From Tillus elongatus (lineage: Eukaryota; Arthropoda; Insecta; Coleoptera; Cleridae), in contig OZ023268.1 in the NCBI GenBank assembly GCA_964006375.1, forward strand, positions 84,579,835 to 84,643,834: a DNA stretch of 64,000 bases. The letters run 5' to 3'. This document shows positions 13,461 through 30,918 of this stretch, one piece after another. A program made the translations under genes and the position numbers. The first letter of the stretch is position 1; every line of letters begins with the position of its first letter. The notes under the pieces were generated by a model, which was given only the letters and a program-made list of their open reading frames with translations, was not told where the DNA came from and ran no database searches.

Positions 13461-14654
13461 CAACAACTTGAAAAGTGTAAATGTTCTCCCACATTGAAAG
13501 TATTTTTATAAATGTTAGTAAATGCAACAAAGACCCGAGCAAGATGATTGCGATTGTAAAGCTAGCATTCAATAAACACAATAGTCTTCTCACTAAAACA
13601 TTTTAACTTAGATAAAATATAGATAAAAATCACAGAGACACGATGTAGACCTAGAGTAAAACATCTGGGAAAACTGGCACAACTTATGAAGTGTGGAAGC
13701 TATGAAATGGAGAAAGCTGCTGGAGACAGATAGTCATGGTTGCGACAACAGGGCGACTTCCCCTGTAGACAGTGATGATGATTTGAAACGCAATAATATG
13801 AGAAAAAAAAATTGTGGAAGGAACACAAGTACCATTCTTAAATAAATAGGTTCAGAAAAGAAAAACAAAACAGGGATTATGCTAATTGTTTTTAAGTTGC
13901 AATTGCTAAAATATTGTAAAGAAAGATTTTCTTAATTAAAAGCAAATATGTTTTAGGGTTTGGAAAAAAACAAACAAAAAGCATCTTAAAATTTGCCGGT
14001 CTCGCTAGTTTTTTTATTTACTTTATTCTATAATTACGAAGACTGCAGTAAATGAGAATGAAATGTCTAGTTCAAGGCCTTTTAGCGTCATTGTCTTAAC
14101 CAGGTGGTTCTACATAATACACACAATAGCCACTATTTTGAAATGCATCAGTAAAAAGCAACTAGACTATACATTTGATATTTTTCATGTCAAATTTTTT
14201 ACCCTATTTATCCTTACTCACCTTAGAACAGAGGCAAATTAAAATATTCACCAAAAAATCGCCCTCATTTAAAATAAGCAAGTTTATTTAAAAGTCTTAT
14301 TACCTATTTTTGAGGTTTTTCAAGCTCATCATTGATTAAAAGGATTTGCTAGACTAATATTATAGCAATTTTTTTAATCGCCCTACTTCAATCTAGTTAG
14401 GTTTCTTATTAGTTCGGCTCCTTTCTTAATAAATTGCATACACCAATATGCATGCATATCCACACGCCCGCACGCACCTATGCATACTTACCTACACAAA
14501 ATACACACACAAACATGCAGAGAGCCTACACTCACATTTATTTTGTTAAATAGGTACAATAATATCTGTTTCTAATTATCTTTTTGATACCAGAAATGTC
14601 TCAGAGTAACTAAGAATGACTATTATAATAAATACGTTAAATTATTTAAAAATA
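13461..14654. other. Non-coding stretch
   Basis: No gene recognised. A degenerate CA/CG-rich run lies at about 14440-14520. Confidence 0.4.

Positions 14655-15649
<995 letters not shown>

Positions 15650-15727
<78 letters not shown>
15650..15727. repeat. (TA)n microsatellite, array 3
   Basis: About 78 bp of pure AT repeat. Confidence 0.98.
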
Positions 15728-15730
<3 letters not shown>

Positions 15731-15829
15731 TAGGAACTGCTAATGTCTCCAAAGTTATAATCAAAAACACACAATATGTTGTGTTATAAATAAAGTTATT
15801 ATCTGTTATTTATTCCAACAATAAAAAGC

Positions 15830-18647
<2,818 letters not shown>

Positions 18648-19105
18648 TGTATGCCGGTGCTCCTTGGATTGACATTGTAAAAACCACTCAGGGCTGGCCA
18701 ACCCTCTGGATATATTCCTGGATTGATGAGATGTTTCTCCTACAGGTGCTTCCGCATGGCATGGTGGTGATGGGGCCCAACATAGACCGATAGTACTCCC
18801 AAAACAATAGTGCTGTCAAACCAATGGTGCTCTCACCATGATGGTCTTGATGGTGCCCAATACAAAACGAAATAGCTAAAAATAGTTGACTTTGTGTAAG
18901 TAAATTTGAGTTTATCCATCAGCTTGCAGGGGTATTTTGTTAAGAAACAAAGTTAACCTACATTCGTTTTATCAATTATTAGTTATGACATTCTGCGAAA
19001 ATACCGCCACAAACTATCACAAAACAAGAAGAGGAGCATCAAATAAAGTTATCACATTTGAAATAAGCAGTTATCATGGATTGTTACAAAGAAAAATACA
19101 GCATT
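18648..19105. repeat. Dispersed repeat, copy 2 of 2
   Basis: Same orientation as 1-460 and colinear with it; differences are scattered substitutions and small indels. Non-coding. Confidence 0.8.
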
Positions 19106-19230
19106 TAAGATAAGCACACTTGCAGAACCCAAGCCACCACAACAAATCATTGTATCGACCTGGCGATCGTTTCACTAACAAAAATTCTAATTTTTTATCC
19201 TCTGATGAGTCTGTGTGTATATAAATAGAC

Positions 19231-19930
<700 letters not shown>

Positions 19931-19974
19931 TTTTGACCACAAAAGTTTTTTCTATACCCCTCACAAATAAGTTT

Positions 19975-22815
19975 TTTATTTTTTATTTCAACAACACACC
20001 ACGAGGGCTCATAGCCTAAATACTATCCTACCGTGGGTGTCGACAAGGAGGAAGGAGTCAACTTGTTAATTCTGGACTTGAAGGTTCGAAGGAGAAGGAA
20101 AAACGTGTGCTGGCAAGGAATTTCACAACTTGGAAGTCCTCGTGACAAAAGAGCGGGCATAACAAGATGTTCTATGTCTGGTGCATTGGACAGTAAAAGG
20201 GTGCATTCGCTCTGTTCCCCTGGTAGATATGTTGGGGGCAGCAGGTGGAGGAACTATGGAAGAAAGCTCCTCTGAGCAGTGCCCGTGCAGATATGTATAA
20301 AAGAGGGAGAGGTCACCAACAGCACATCGGTGGGCAAGGGATGGCAGCCTTTGGGTGAGGGTAGGGTCACCGATGAGACGTATAGCTCTCTTCTGAATGG
20401 AGTCCAGTATAGCGAGTGTAGAAGCCGCAGCTGCACCCCAGATGTGGGAGCAATATTCGAGGTTTCGCCTTATTTGTGAAGTATATAAGGTATAGAGATT
20501 AGCTGGTGAAAAGTATTTGCGAGCCCGGAAGAGAAAACCTAATTTCTTAGCAGCCGCTTCTGCAATTGATGTAAGATGTTGGTGCCAATTGAGATTTCGA
20601 TACACAGAAATGCCAACAAGTGAAAAGGACTCATTAGTTTGAATATATTAGTTGTTCATTGTGATGGGTCTAGGGCTGGTGTATCTCTTGCGATAGAATC
20701 AAGACTGAGATTTGGTGGAGATGAATTGTACAAGATTTCTACGTCCCCAGTCTAATATTTATTGGAGATCCACAGAGATAGAACCCTCCATGAGTCAGCG
20801 ATCCTCATCTAATTGGGCTAAAGAGACAGGCTTAGAATATGGTATATTTGAGTCGAGGGTGCTGTCATCCACGTAACTGTGAACTGGGTTGGATGTGCTA
20901 GAGAGGAGGTCATTGATGTTGAGAAGAAACAAAGTAGGGGCTAAAGCTAAACCTTGAGGGACTCCTGCATTAATTGGATACAGTTTAGAGGAATGATCAT
21001 CCACGACAACAGAAATTCTTCGGTTGGGGAGGAAATTTCCTGTCCAGGTAGAGTTTCGGTGGTAGGCCATAGGCCAGAAGTTTATTAAGCAGCGATGTGT
21101 GGCAGACCTGGTCGAATACTTTGGTTATGTCTAGAGCGACAATCTGGGATTCACCGTGTAGTTCCATAGACTTGCTCCAAGAATGGGTGACAAAGGAAAG
21201 GAGGTCGGCAGTTGATCTGCGCTGACGGAATCCATACTGCCTGTCGTGGATTAGACTGTGTTTTTTAAGAAATTTTTGTAATTCGGTGTTTATATACTTT
21301 TCCATCATTTTAGTGACGACTGAAAGGAGAGAAATAGGCCTGCAGTTGCTAGGAAGCGCTTTGTAGCCTTCTTGGGGGCGGGTTGTACCCGAGCAGTTTT
21401 CCAGTTACTAGGGAATATGCCTTTATTGTAAGATATCTGAAACAGACGAGTCAGGACAGGAGCAAGTTCTGGTGCTCATTTTTTGAGAACAATTGCTGGG
21501 ATCTTGTCAGGGCCAGAGGCTTTCCTGGTATTAAGAGAAGAGAGCATCTTTCGTACATTTTTTAGTTTTGAAAATGATATTCGTCATTTTATGCGCGACA
21601 TTGGGGACTGTTGGTGGTTGAACATTTGGAGGTGGGTTGATAGTAGAATTGCCGGCGAACAACGAGGCAAAAAGTTCAGCCTTGCCAGGACGGTAGAAAC
21701 AATTTCATCCCATGAGACAAGAGGTGGGAACGTGCTCTTGCAGAAATTAATCCCAATAGATTGAGCAGGGGTCCAGAAGGGTTTGCTGTCGTTGGAGCTT
21801 GAGAGGACTTTGTTTTTGATGTGGTTATTAAACGAGTTTTTTGCCTCAGAAAGAATGCGGACATAACGGTTTCTTGCGTCGTTAAATGCTTGACGGTTTT
21901 CTTGACTGGGATTGTGTAGAAGCGTTTTGTGAACTTTGAGCTTTTCAAGACTGGCCTTGTCACAGGATTTAGAGAACCAGGGCTTTTGAGTGGCAAACGA
22001 GGTTTTCTGTGTACGTGGAATAAATAATTCCATGCCAGCTTGGATGATTTCGGTGACGTTTTGTGAGATATCAGAGGGGTCAGGATGAGAGAAGCAGACA
22101 GACGCCCATGCAAATGAGGAAAAGTAATCCCGCATTTCGTCCCAGTTCGCGGAGTTGTAGTAACAAACGATACGTGGGTGTGATGCCTGTGTGACCTCGG
22201 GTTCGATTACGCAGGAAGCAGTGTCCATGCCGTGGTCTGAGCGACCAAGAGGGGCCGTGACTGATGTCGTATAGCATTCAGGTTCTGTAGTAAGAAGGAG
22301 ATCCAATGGATTTGAGCTGTGTGTTGGGATGCGAGGAAAGTAAGTAGGTTGCTGAACCATATTGGCTAAGGAATTGCTGACTGCGAAGGCCTCCGCTGCT
22401 CTACCTTGTGGATAGGTTTTTGAAGATCCTAGCCATTCCTTATTATGGACATTGAAGTCACCCAGAATAGTGACCTCGGAGGAAGGAGATTCAGAAATCA
22501 GATGGTCGGTTTTTTTTAGAGAGGTAGTTGAAGAGCTGGACAAAGTTGTTGTCAGAAGGTGACCGGTAAATGTAACAGATGAATTTAGTTGCAGCTCTGA
22601 GAGAGAGTTTCATCCAAAGTATGTCTTTTCTTCCAGCTTCCAAATTGGGGAGTCTGGTCCAGGGTAGATTGCTACGGACGTACGCGCACACGCCTCCATG
22701 CAATCTAAATGGAGTAAGGAGCTCATACCCCGGGAAATTAAGGTGATTAGTGGATGTTTTGGCACTGATTTGGGTTTCGGTGAGGAAGATTAGTTGGGGC
22801 CTATTAGCCTGGAGG

Positions 22816-22817
<2 letters not shown>
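19975..22817 (-). pseudogene. jockey-type LINE, endonuclease plus RT, frameshifted
   Basis: Minus-strand pieces in order: endonuclease (22703-22491, then 22543-21584) with VTILGDFNVHNKEWL and a PLGRSDHG-like catalytic His block; RT fingers (21308-20997) with YGFRQRRSTADLL and ALDITKVFDQVCH; RT palm (21070-20795) with NAGVPQGLALAPTLFLL and YVDDS in place of the usual YADD/FADD; thumb and C-terminus (20605-20123) with LPSLAHRCAVGDLSLFY. ORF1 is absent, the frame breaks at least three times, and the 5' end is cut by (TA)n array 7. The copy is inactive but young enough to be easily read. Confidence 0.85.

Positions 22818-22908
<91 letters not shown>
22818..22908. repeat. (TA)n microsatellite, array 7
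   Basis: About 91 bp, between a LINE and a MITE. Confidence 0.98.
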
Positions 22909-22909
<1 letters not shown>

Positions 22910-23537
22910 CTACACGTCAAACTGTGACCATTGAATCTTAATTAATGTAATTTCGGAAATACAGGGTGTTGAAAGTTACAATTTTAATTGTTTTGACATT
23001 TACAGTTAATAACTTTTTTGCCTGTATGTCTAACATTCATTTCGGTATTTTGAAAAATCAAATTAAAAGCGAAACAAACCAAGTGTATCAATTAATTTAT
23101 CATATTATCAAACCATAATGTTCTTTGCATAAATTTTTCTCGAAAACAGTTCGAGATATCGAAATGAAACAGGAATACATAATTAATTCAAAAATGATTG
23201 CTCTTTCAGGTTTCGAAACAAATTTAGTGTTAGACGCACAGGGTGAGTTAGTTATTAACTGTAAATGTGGGTGGTCGTAGGTGGCGTCCTCTATGATCAA
23301 TGCGATACTTGCAACGCGTATCTTACTCGCCGCCTAAAAAAGCATAGCTTCAAAACTTTTCAAGTTCCTAACCTAGATATTTTCAAAATAATGACAAAAA
23401 ATGATTTGCAATGTTAACTTTCAACACCCTGTATTTCCGAAACTATCAACTTTTGGATAAGGCATATTTGCGCCAATGGTCACAATTTGACGTGTAGTAT
23501 CTTTAGCTTTCGGATTTCCCATTGTTAATTAAGCAGT
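22909..23537. mobile_element. Long-TIR mariner-type MITE, ends clipped
   Basis: Inverted ends ACACGTCAAACTGTGACCAT (left) and ATGGTCACAATTTGACGTGT (right) with further inverted segments inside. It is a relative of the MITE at 34122-35352, but both outer tips (the CAGGGTGA ends) are missing where it meets (TA)n arrays 7 and 8. No transposase. Confidence 0.75.
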
Positions 23538-23548
23538 CTATATATATA

Positions 23549-23550
<2 letters not shown>

Positions 23551-23641
<91 letters not shown>
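23551..23641. repeat. (TA)n microsatellite, array 8
   Basis: About 91 bp. Confidence 0.98.
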
Positions 23642-23645
<4 letters not shown>

Positions 23646-24464
23646 GAGGCCCATTGAAAATGAGCTGGCAGCCATAACTGCCAGGAAAAGATTTTGTTGA
23701 AAAAACCTGAAACACGTCAAGTTTGCTTGTGAGGGGGACAATTTTTGCCGCAAAAAGTATAGCCCAAACTTTACCTTCCTAAGCGGGGGTGTCAACCCTC
23801 CAATTTTTTCAAATTAGAATAGGGTTCATGTGATAGCTAGTTGAAAAGAGCTTTTGATTCCCTATATATTCATTTTTGAAATTCGGTATATAAGTTTAGA
23901 TATAAAATATCACAAATAAATTTCCCGAGAAACTAAAAAACGAAATCATTTTACTTAAAAACTCAACATAGTATTGAAGTAAATGTTAAAAATAATTAGG
24001 ACCAATCACACTATTGAACCAACATACCAACGAATTAAACTTTAATCCAATAAATGTTCAAGTTGACCACCACCAACTTCCATACAATTGTATAAGTTTT
24101 ATTTAAATTTTTGCGTAATATTTTTGGAGCACCTTAATCTAAATTACTTTTTATCACCTACGCACACCTTTAACATTTTTATCTTGTAGTGTACGCTGGT
24201 GAGGCCCAACTCAAGCATTAAGAATCTCTCAGGAAATCCATTTGTGATATATCAAAAATTCATATCTTCTAAACGAATAGACCCAATTTCAGAAATAAAA
24301 AACAATTTATAGGGAATCAAAAGCTCTTCTTAATAAGTTATCACATGACCTATTCCCATTTGAAAAAAATGGAGGAATGACACCCCCGCTTAGGAGGGTA
24401 AAGTGTGGGCTATACTTATTGGCAGTTAAGGCTGCCAGCTCGTTTTGAATGGGCCACCTCTATA
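23642..24464 (-). mobile_element. Long-TIR mariner-like element, internally deleted
   Basis: Arms of about 180 bp are inverted: GGCCCATTGAAAATGAGCTGG at the left matches the reverse complement of CCAGCTCGTTTTGAATGGGCC at the right. The minus strand of the centre (about 24135-24050) encodes the last residues of a mariner-like transposase (YNCMEVGGGQLEHLL), parallel to YFCMEAGGQQFEHLL of the neighbouring element. The rest of the gene is gone. Confidence 0.75.
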
Positions 24465-24465
24465 T

Positions 24466-25644
24466 AGGGTGGCGCATCGAAAACGAAACAGACCGATTTG
24501 CGTCCAGAGAATTTTTTTTAAGAAACGCTGAAACACGTCAATTTTAATATTGAGGGGGTCATGTTTTGACTTGAAACTCAACTTTGTCACATCAACCCCT
24601 TAAGGGGGGTGATAACAACCCTTATATTTTAAATAGGGAACATGGGTCGAGTGTTACATCACTTGAAAGCTCTTTCTTTTTTGAATTCAGCACACAATTT
24701 TTTTTAAAGTTTTATCAACTCGTTTTCACGAAGTCCACACTCAAACTCCACAGAAATTGAATGTCTGGACTGGCATTTTTGAAGATCGTTTAATCGGATA
24801 AATTTTTCTTGATGGCAATTTGAGTGGGGAAACGTATTTGGAGTTACTAGAAGATATGGTTTACCCTCTACTAATTGACATTATTGAAAATGATGATCGC
24901 TATGAAGAAAATCAATTACCGTTTCAGCAATATGGAGCTCCTCCGCATTTTTCACAACGTGCTAGAGAGTTTTTGAACAGAGAGTTTCCAGAGCAATGGA
25001 TTAGCCGTAGAGGTGCTATTGAGTGGCCCCCTAGATCACCGGATTTAACTCATTTAGACTTCTTTCTATGGGGCCATTTAAAGAGTAGAATTTACGCAAC
25101 AGAACCGGAGTCTCTGGAAGAATTACGACGACGTATTGTTAAAGAATGCCGTCTAATAACTCCACAAATTCTCCAGAATGTCAGAGCTCGTTTTGAACAA
25201 AATTTGTACTTTTGTATGGAAGCTGGTGGTCAACAATTTGAACACTTACTTAATTGAATAAACATGTTTGAACGTTTGATTTTGTTTTTTAGTTTTTTTT
25301 TTTTTAACGAAAAATTGACTAATTAGTGCATTTCTTATCACAATGAATGAAATACGTTCTTGCAACTCCTACTGTGAATAATTTTTAAACGAGTTGATAA
25401 AACTTCAAAAAAAATTGGTGTGCTGAATTCAGAAAAGAAAGAGCTTTCAAGTGATGTAACACTCGACCCATGTTCCCTATTTAAAATATAAGGGTTGTTA
25501 TCACCCCCCTTAAGGGGTTGATGTGACGAGTTGAGTTTTAAGTCAAAACATGTCCCCCTCAATATTAAAACTGACGTGTTTCAGCGTTTCTTAAAAAAAT
25601 ATTCTCTGGACGCAAATCGGTCTGTTTCGTTTTCAATGCGCCAG

Positions 25645-25648
<4 letters not shown>
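24466..25648 (+). mobile_element. Long-TIR mariner-like element with truncated transposase
   Basis: Inverted arms of about 260 bp: the left starts GGTGGCGCATCGAAAACG and the right ends CGTTTTCAATGCGCCAGTC. Both carry GCGTCCAGAGAA-type and TTAAGGGG-type segments in mirrored order. TATA lies at the left edge and (TA)n array 9 at the right edge, consistent with TA targeting. It abuts the preceding element directly. Confidence 0.8.
24740..25257 (+). pseudogene. mariner-like transposase, C-terminal half
   Basis: The frame open from 24820 (145 codons) encodes the second half of a D,D34D-like transposase: LPFQQYGAPPHFSQRAREFL (the usual Asp is replaced by tyrosine-glycine context QYGAPPH), then IEWPPRSPDLTHLDFFLWGH carrying the third catalytic Asp, and the terminal YFCMEAGGQQFEHLLN. 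Upstream, NVWTGIFEDRLIG can be read with a stop before ILDG. The DNA-binding half is missing, so it cannot be a working enzyme. AATAAA follows the stop immediately. Confidence 0.85.

Positions 25649-25725
<77 letters not shown>
25649..25725. repeat. (TA)n microsatellite, array 9
   Basis: About 77 bp at the right tip of the mariner-like element. Confidence 0.98.
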
Positions 25726-25728
<3 letters not shown>

Positions 25729-26904
25729 CATGTATGTTACAAAATAATATGATGTTTCCATTGACATTTCAAAAACATTCAACTGCGTCACAAAACGCAA
25801 CAAGGTGAACACTTAATTATACATTAATGTAAATGTGTTGTTTTGTGATAATTTAGGCAGTTCTATTAATAGCCAGAAAACAAGCAATCATTTCAATAAA
25901 TTATGGAAATGCAATTATTGTGTTCAGCGAGAAAGTAGCATCTCTTGTATTACTAGTCTACAAGGAACAGGAGAGATTAGAAAGTGACATGTGTAATTCA
26001 TAATTTCAATTAAAATTCTATTGCACGGTTATTCTTATTGTAAACGCGTTGGAAGTGAGTTTGTAATGAAGGCGAACCGCTACGTAGTAGTAATAATAAT
26101 ATGATAATAATAAAAGACAAAATCATTTCATGTCCAATAAGAACCCGACGTTTCTGTTATTTATCAAAAATATACGTCGAATTTTTACCACCAGCTTTTT
26201 TTCCTCCCATGAGATTGAAATATATAATAATCGCTGTATCATCGAAATAAAAAGCTAATTATTTGATACTGTTTTTTCTTCCAATTTTACGCTTGATACG
26301 CAGGGGAAAGGTCCACGAACTCTTTCAACTGAAGAGTCAAAAATAATAATAACACCACATATATTTATAAAGATATGGTACTGTTAAGCGCATAATTATC
26401 GGAAAATCCAGACAACAAAATCTCTGGACGCAGCAAGTGCGTAATGGTAGCGAATTTTCTTTCAAATATTTTTAATAGAAAATGTCTCTTTGATGAAAGC
26501 AGGCATCAATCTTGGTTGCCTATATAGTAGAAACAATGTACCATATTTCATCGAAATAAATTTATTATTTGAAAATATATAAACATTTTTTAAAAGTCTG
26601 GATGCAGCAAATGTGTTATGGACGTGAATTTCCATAAAAATGTTTTTAATAGCAAATGCGAGCATGCATCAATCTGATTATCGGTATAGCCTATGTAGCA
26701 GAAACAATGTACTATATTTTATCAAAATTACTTATGGTTTGAAAATATACAAAAAATTTCCGAAAATGAACTTAAATGTTGATTTCCTAACCAACAAAGC
26801 TTACGTTAATGGCAAATTGAGTTATTGAAATTTGAAGGATTTAATGAAAATTCGGTAAATTTAGCTCCCGAACGCTTTTCAAAAAATTGTTTTTAGAAAT
26901 AATA
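25726..26904. other. Non-coding stretch with family S heads
   Basis: Two GGACGCAGCAAGTGCG-like heads (about 26425 and 26602) show fragments of repeat family S. No gene seen. Confidence 0.4.
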
Positions 26905-27600
26905 CTAGGACCCCACCTGGATGCACAAACCACAAGAAAAATTTCTTGTTTACACCCGCCAAGGAAGTTACGGGACTGAGAGTGAATAGGGGTGCTGGGC
27001 GGGGTAGGTAGGAAAAAAGAAATATGAGCAGAAAAAGCGAGGAAAGCTGCTTAAAGTTGTCTATTTGAAGCCATATCCCCATTAAACCCCGCCTACCCCG
27101 CACAGCACCCCTATTCGCCCCCAGGTCACGTAAATTCCTTGGGGGGTATGAACAAGAAGTTTTTCGAGGGTGGTTATATGCACACGAGGGGGAAGGAAAA
27201 TGCCTACCACGAAGCAGGACCCCCCCCCCCGCTTCGACTTGCGGTAGGGTTGGGAGTGGCTGCTTCGTCGTGGGGATTTTTCTTCCCTCCTCGTGTGCAT
27301 ACAATCACCCTCGTTGCATAAACCACAAGAAAAATTTCTTGTTCATACCCGCCAAGGAAGTTACGGCACCTCGGGGAATAGGGGTGCTGTGCCGGATAGG
27401 CAGGGTGTAAGGGGGATGCGGCTTCAAGATGTGAAAAAGACAACTTTCAAGCCCATTTTATTCGTATTTTCTGCTCATATTTCCCTTTTACTGCATACCC
27501 CGCCCAGCACCCCTATTCACTCCTAGTCCCGTAACTTCCTTGTGGGGTGTGAACAAGAAAATTTTCTTGGGGTTTGTGGATCCAGGTGGGGGTTCTAGGC
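26905..27600. repeat. GC-rich nested inverted-repeat cassette
   Basis: Four related arms alternate in orientation. AAGAAAAATTTCTTGTTTAC and CCAAGGAAGTTACGGGACT near 26935 recur inverted near 27530, and near-copies occur inverted around 27110-27160 and direct around 27320-27370. Each arm includes a 'CAGCACCCCTATTC' or reverse-complement segment. The whole can fold into stacked hairpins. The block is conspicuously G/C-rich in an AT-rich setting and contains a C-run near 27220. Open frames in it are by-products of the symmetry. Confidence 0.75.
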
Positions 27601-27739
27601 AGGTTTCTGAAAACAGTTTTTTGAAAAGCGTTTGGGAGCTAATCTGCAAATTAACCGAAAATTCGCTACCAAAACGCACTTACTGCGTCCAGATTTTTTT
27701 CTTATAAACGCATCATATATCGATAAAAAATGCAAAAAT

Positions 27740-28302
27740 GCATTAACGAATTTGTTCTACGAAAATTACCTAAAAAAATTATAGACCGTTAAACCATAAA
27801 CTTCACTAAACTGACAGCCAAAGCATCAGAGAAAGTGTCTATTTGAAATGAATCTTCTGTAAATATTTTAGTAAAATCAAGGGTAATAATGGTTGAATCT
27901 GAAACTTAAGGGTATGCAGAACACTCTTCTTGCAACATTTTCTTTTCACAATCGGTATTTGTTTCACGTTCTTTGCGTAAACATTGCCAATTTTGACGTT
28001 CAAAATTGCGAGTTTGACGTTTTGAGGAAAACTCCAAAATTTGTTTCTTTAACTGCCCATAACTTCTTTGTCTTTAAAGCTAGAGAGTTGAATTTGGTAC
28101 AGAGTTCACTCTTTATAATACAAATACGCGTACCAAATTTGTTATTTACGGATATATGAATTTTTTTAGAAAGAAAACACAAAATTTTTCGGGAAAACCT
28201 GGTCCGATTTTCCTGGCTAACAAACTTATCCAAGCCACTTGCAAAAGGAAGGTACTCACCAAATTTGATTAAGATCGGTCCATTATTTTTTGAGTTATCG
28301 GT

Positions 28303-28305
<3 letters not shown>
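27740..28305 (+). repeat. Repeat family S, full-length copy ending in (TA)n
   Basis: Colinear with 6005-6640; ends with CCATTATTTTTTGAGTTATC and then array 10. Confidence 0.75.

Positions 28306-28391
<86 letters not shown>
28306..28391. repeat. (TA)n microsatellite, array 10
   Basis: About 86 bp at the 3' box of family S. Confidence 0.98.
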
Positions 28392-28395
<4 letters not shown>

Positions 28396-29121
28396 CAGAT
28401 CTCCTCATTAGCGAATTAAAAAAAATTCGCTAAAAAGGCATCTGGACTCTATGGAATTTTGTCAATAGCTCTTAAAATCTGTCACTGTGAACTGACTTCA
28501 ATTGTATGTGGCCTCTTTTCGATGACTCATAAGATGGGGGTATTTATATATTCCTGGAAACAAACCCGAGTTTAGCCCTGAAAAGAAGACAAGTCCGAGG
28601 TGAGCAGCTATCTTCCAATGTTCATTTTATCAGTTTTGTTCAAAGAAAAAAGTGAGTTTATGAAATACCTTCACAAAACATCCCAAGTTTAAGCTTTCGT
28701 CGAAACCGGTTCACTGCCAATATTCTCACACACAGGTGAGCCATTAGTGCGGGAAAGTCCAATATCTGCCTTATAAAAAATGTTTGTCAAATTATTCTCA
28801 TATGAAAGTGGTGTGGTGTTAGGATGCGCATAATTTAAAAATATTTTCGCAAATACACCCTATTCCATAAGTGAATGTCATCACAAACTTGCATTTTTTA
28901 AACGGAACAGCCTATATATTAATCAAGATTAAGATTATCCTTGCTTATTCTTACTGAAATACATTTCCACTAGTAGTCTATTCTCTTTTAATGTGGTTTC
29001 TTTATTCTAATTTCGGTAGCCATATACAGGCAGCTTAAAACACTAACCGAAATGTTTTTCTTTTGGTGAATTTTCTTTTAAAAAAATTCACTAATGAGGA
29101 GATCTTGACTTTTGAATTTTG

Positions 29122-29124
<3 letters not shown>
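28392..29124. other. Non-coding stretch
   Basis: No recognised gene or element; a family-S-like AAAATTCGCTAAAA box is at 28425. Confidence 0.4.

Positions 29125-29200
<76 letters not shown>
29125..29200. repeat. (TA)n microsatellite, array 11
   Basis: About 76 bp, followed by a short GTATGTAT run. Confidence 0.98.
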
Positions 29201-29210
<10 letters not shown>

Positions 29211-29945
29211 GTGTATGTATCACACCGATAACTCAAAAAATAATGGGCCGATTTTGACTAAATTTGGTGAATACCTTCCTTTTGTGTTTGTGGCTTGGAT
29301 AAGAAGAAAGAAAGAAACTTTTGTGTTTTCTTTCGAAAAAATTTATATCTTCGGAATAACAAAGTAAGTGCAACCAAATTTGGTACGCGTGTTTGTATTA
29401 TAAATAGCGAACCATGTAGCAAAATTTAGGTTTCTAAGTTTAAAGGTAAAAAAGTTAAAGGCAGTTACAGAAAAAAAATTGGAGTTTTCCTCAAAACGTC
29501 AAACTCCCAATTTTAAACGTCAAAATTGGCAACGTTTAGGCAAAGAACGTAAAACAAATACGGTACACGGGTTTATATCGCTAGAGGTAAATTACCTACC
29601 AAAATTTAGCTTTGTAGGTCAAAAGACAAAAAAGTTACAGGCATTTAAAGAAAAATAAATTGGGGTTTTCCCCAAAACGTCAAAGTCGCGATTTAAAACG
29701 TCAAAATTGGCAACATTTAGGCAAAGAACTTGAATCTAATACGGGCTATGGAAAGAAAATGTCTCAAGAAGAATGTTTTACAAACCCTGAAGTCTTAGTT
29801 TCAATCATCATTGTCCTTCATTTTACTAAAATGTTTTCAGAAAATTCATTCAAATAGACCCTTTCTCTGATGCTTCGCAGTAGCCTTAGCTATAGAGTTT
29901 ATCGTTTAATTGTATATAATTTTTGTCGAATTTGCCTAAAAAATC
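29201..29945 (-). repeat. Repeat family S, inverted full-length copy
   Basis: Starts (in + coordinates) with CACACCGATAACTCAAAAAA, the reverse complement of the 3' box seen at 16135-16160. An internal segment with CAAAATTGGCAAC is duplicated (about 29440-29560 and 29580-29720). Confidence 0.75.
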
Positions 29946-30785
29946 AATAAAGCTCAATATATCCGTTATTATACAAGATATGGAAAAGAGTTATTATAGG
30001 GTGTCTTGAGCTACATCTTAAAAAATTATTATTACAATCACAGGCTGGCGCATAAGTCGTTGGTGATACAATTTTCTTTTTCTTTTTTTTTTTAGTCGAA
30101 CACGCCCTATCTTATTGCATTTTCCATCGAAATATAATGCATGTTTGTAGGAAAATAAATTCTGGATGCAGCAATTCACTACCATAACGCACTTGCTGCT
30201 TCCAGACTTTTTTTTTTCATATTGTTTTAAGTGTCAGCAATGTTTGTCTAGTTGTCCATTTATTTTGAATCCTGTTGTCTTTAACGTCGGTCTATTTATC
30301 GTATTTTCTATAAATAAAGTGAACAAATGTGACGATGATAGGTATCCTTGCCGTACACATTTTCCTATTTTAGCGCCAATTTTGTATCATTGAATATATC
30401 TTGTGAAACTTTGATTTTTGTATAGACTAAGAATAATACGCCTATTTCCCCAATTCTATCCAGCCCTCTTCATTATATGAAACAAAAACAATAAACGTAT
30501 TTCTGTTTTTCTCAATGCGCTTTTCTCATATTGTTTTAAGTGCCGGCACTGTTTCTCTATTTCCTCGGCTCGGTCTAAATTCAAGCAACTAACTTTAAAT
30601 TTTGTTTTTTATTCTATTTTTCACTATGATTAGGAAACTCTTCTCCATGGGCCTCTGTCACTGATGTCATAATGTGCTGGTTACAATTCCGGCGTTGGTT
30701 ATTTTTGGAAATGTAATAATTTTACTTTGCACAGACTCTCTGAATAGTTCTCCCCCATATATAATATTTCTAATATTTATTTCAG
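29946..30785. other. Intron of the amidase gene, upstream of its first visible exon
   Basis: Includes a family S head near 30164 and a short piece of SINE tail near 30280. It ends in a polypyrimidine-rich acceptor TTTATTTCAG. The preceding coding exon was not found. Confidence 0.5.
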
Positions 30786-30918
30786 GTATGATCCATACAT
30801 CAGGTTTGGTAAAACGAAAAAATGTAATAGCCAGTGAAGACGCCGATGCTGTAGCTTGTTTGAGGAACGCTGGTGCCATTCCGATCGCATTAACCAATGT
30901 CTCAGAATTATGTATGTG
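30786..30918 (+). CDS. FAAH2-like: FAAH2-like amidase, first visible exon
   Basis: An internal exon with acceptor TTTCAG before 30786 and donor GTAAGT at 30919. It encodes GMIHTSGLVKRK, then EDADAVACLRNAGAIPIAL and TNVSELCMW, a block characteristic of arthropod and vertebrate fatty-acid amide hydrolase 2 within the amidase-signature fold. The last codon is split and is completed by the exon at 57469 to give the usual MWWES. The lysine of the Ser-cisSer-Lys triad sits in a GVPFTxKE-like stretch just upstream in this family and must be on an earlier exon, not located here. The protein would be a membrane-anchored serine hydrolase acting on fatty-acid amides; that function is inferred from family. 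Confidence 0.9.

Noticed and set aside
26879..27679. Several overlapping frames up to 141 codons
   Set aside because: They arise from the mirrored GC-rich cassette and share no protein family.
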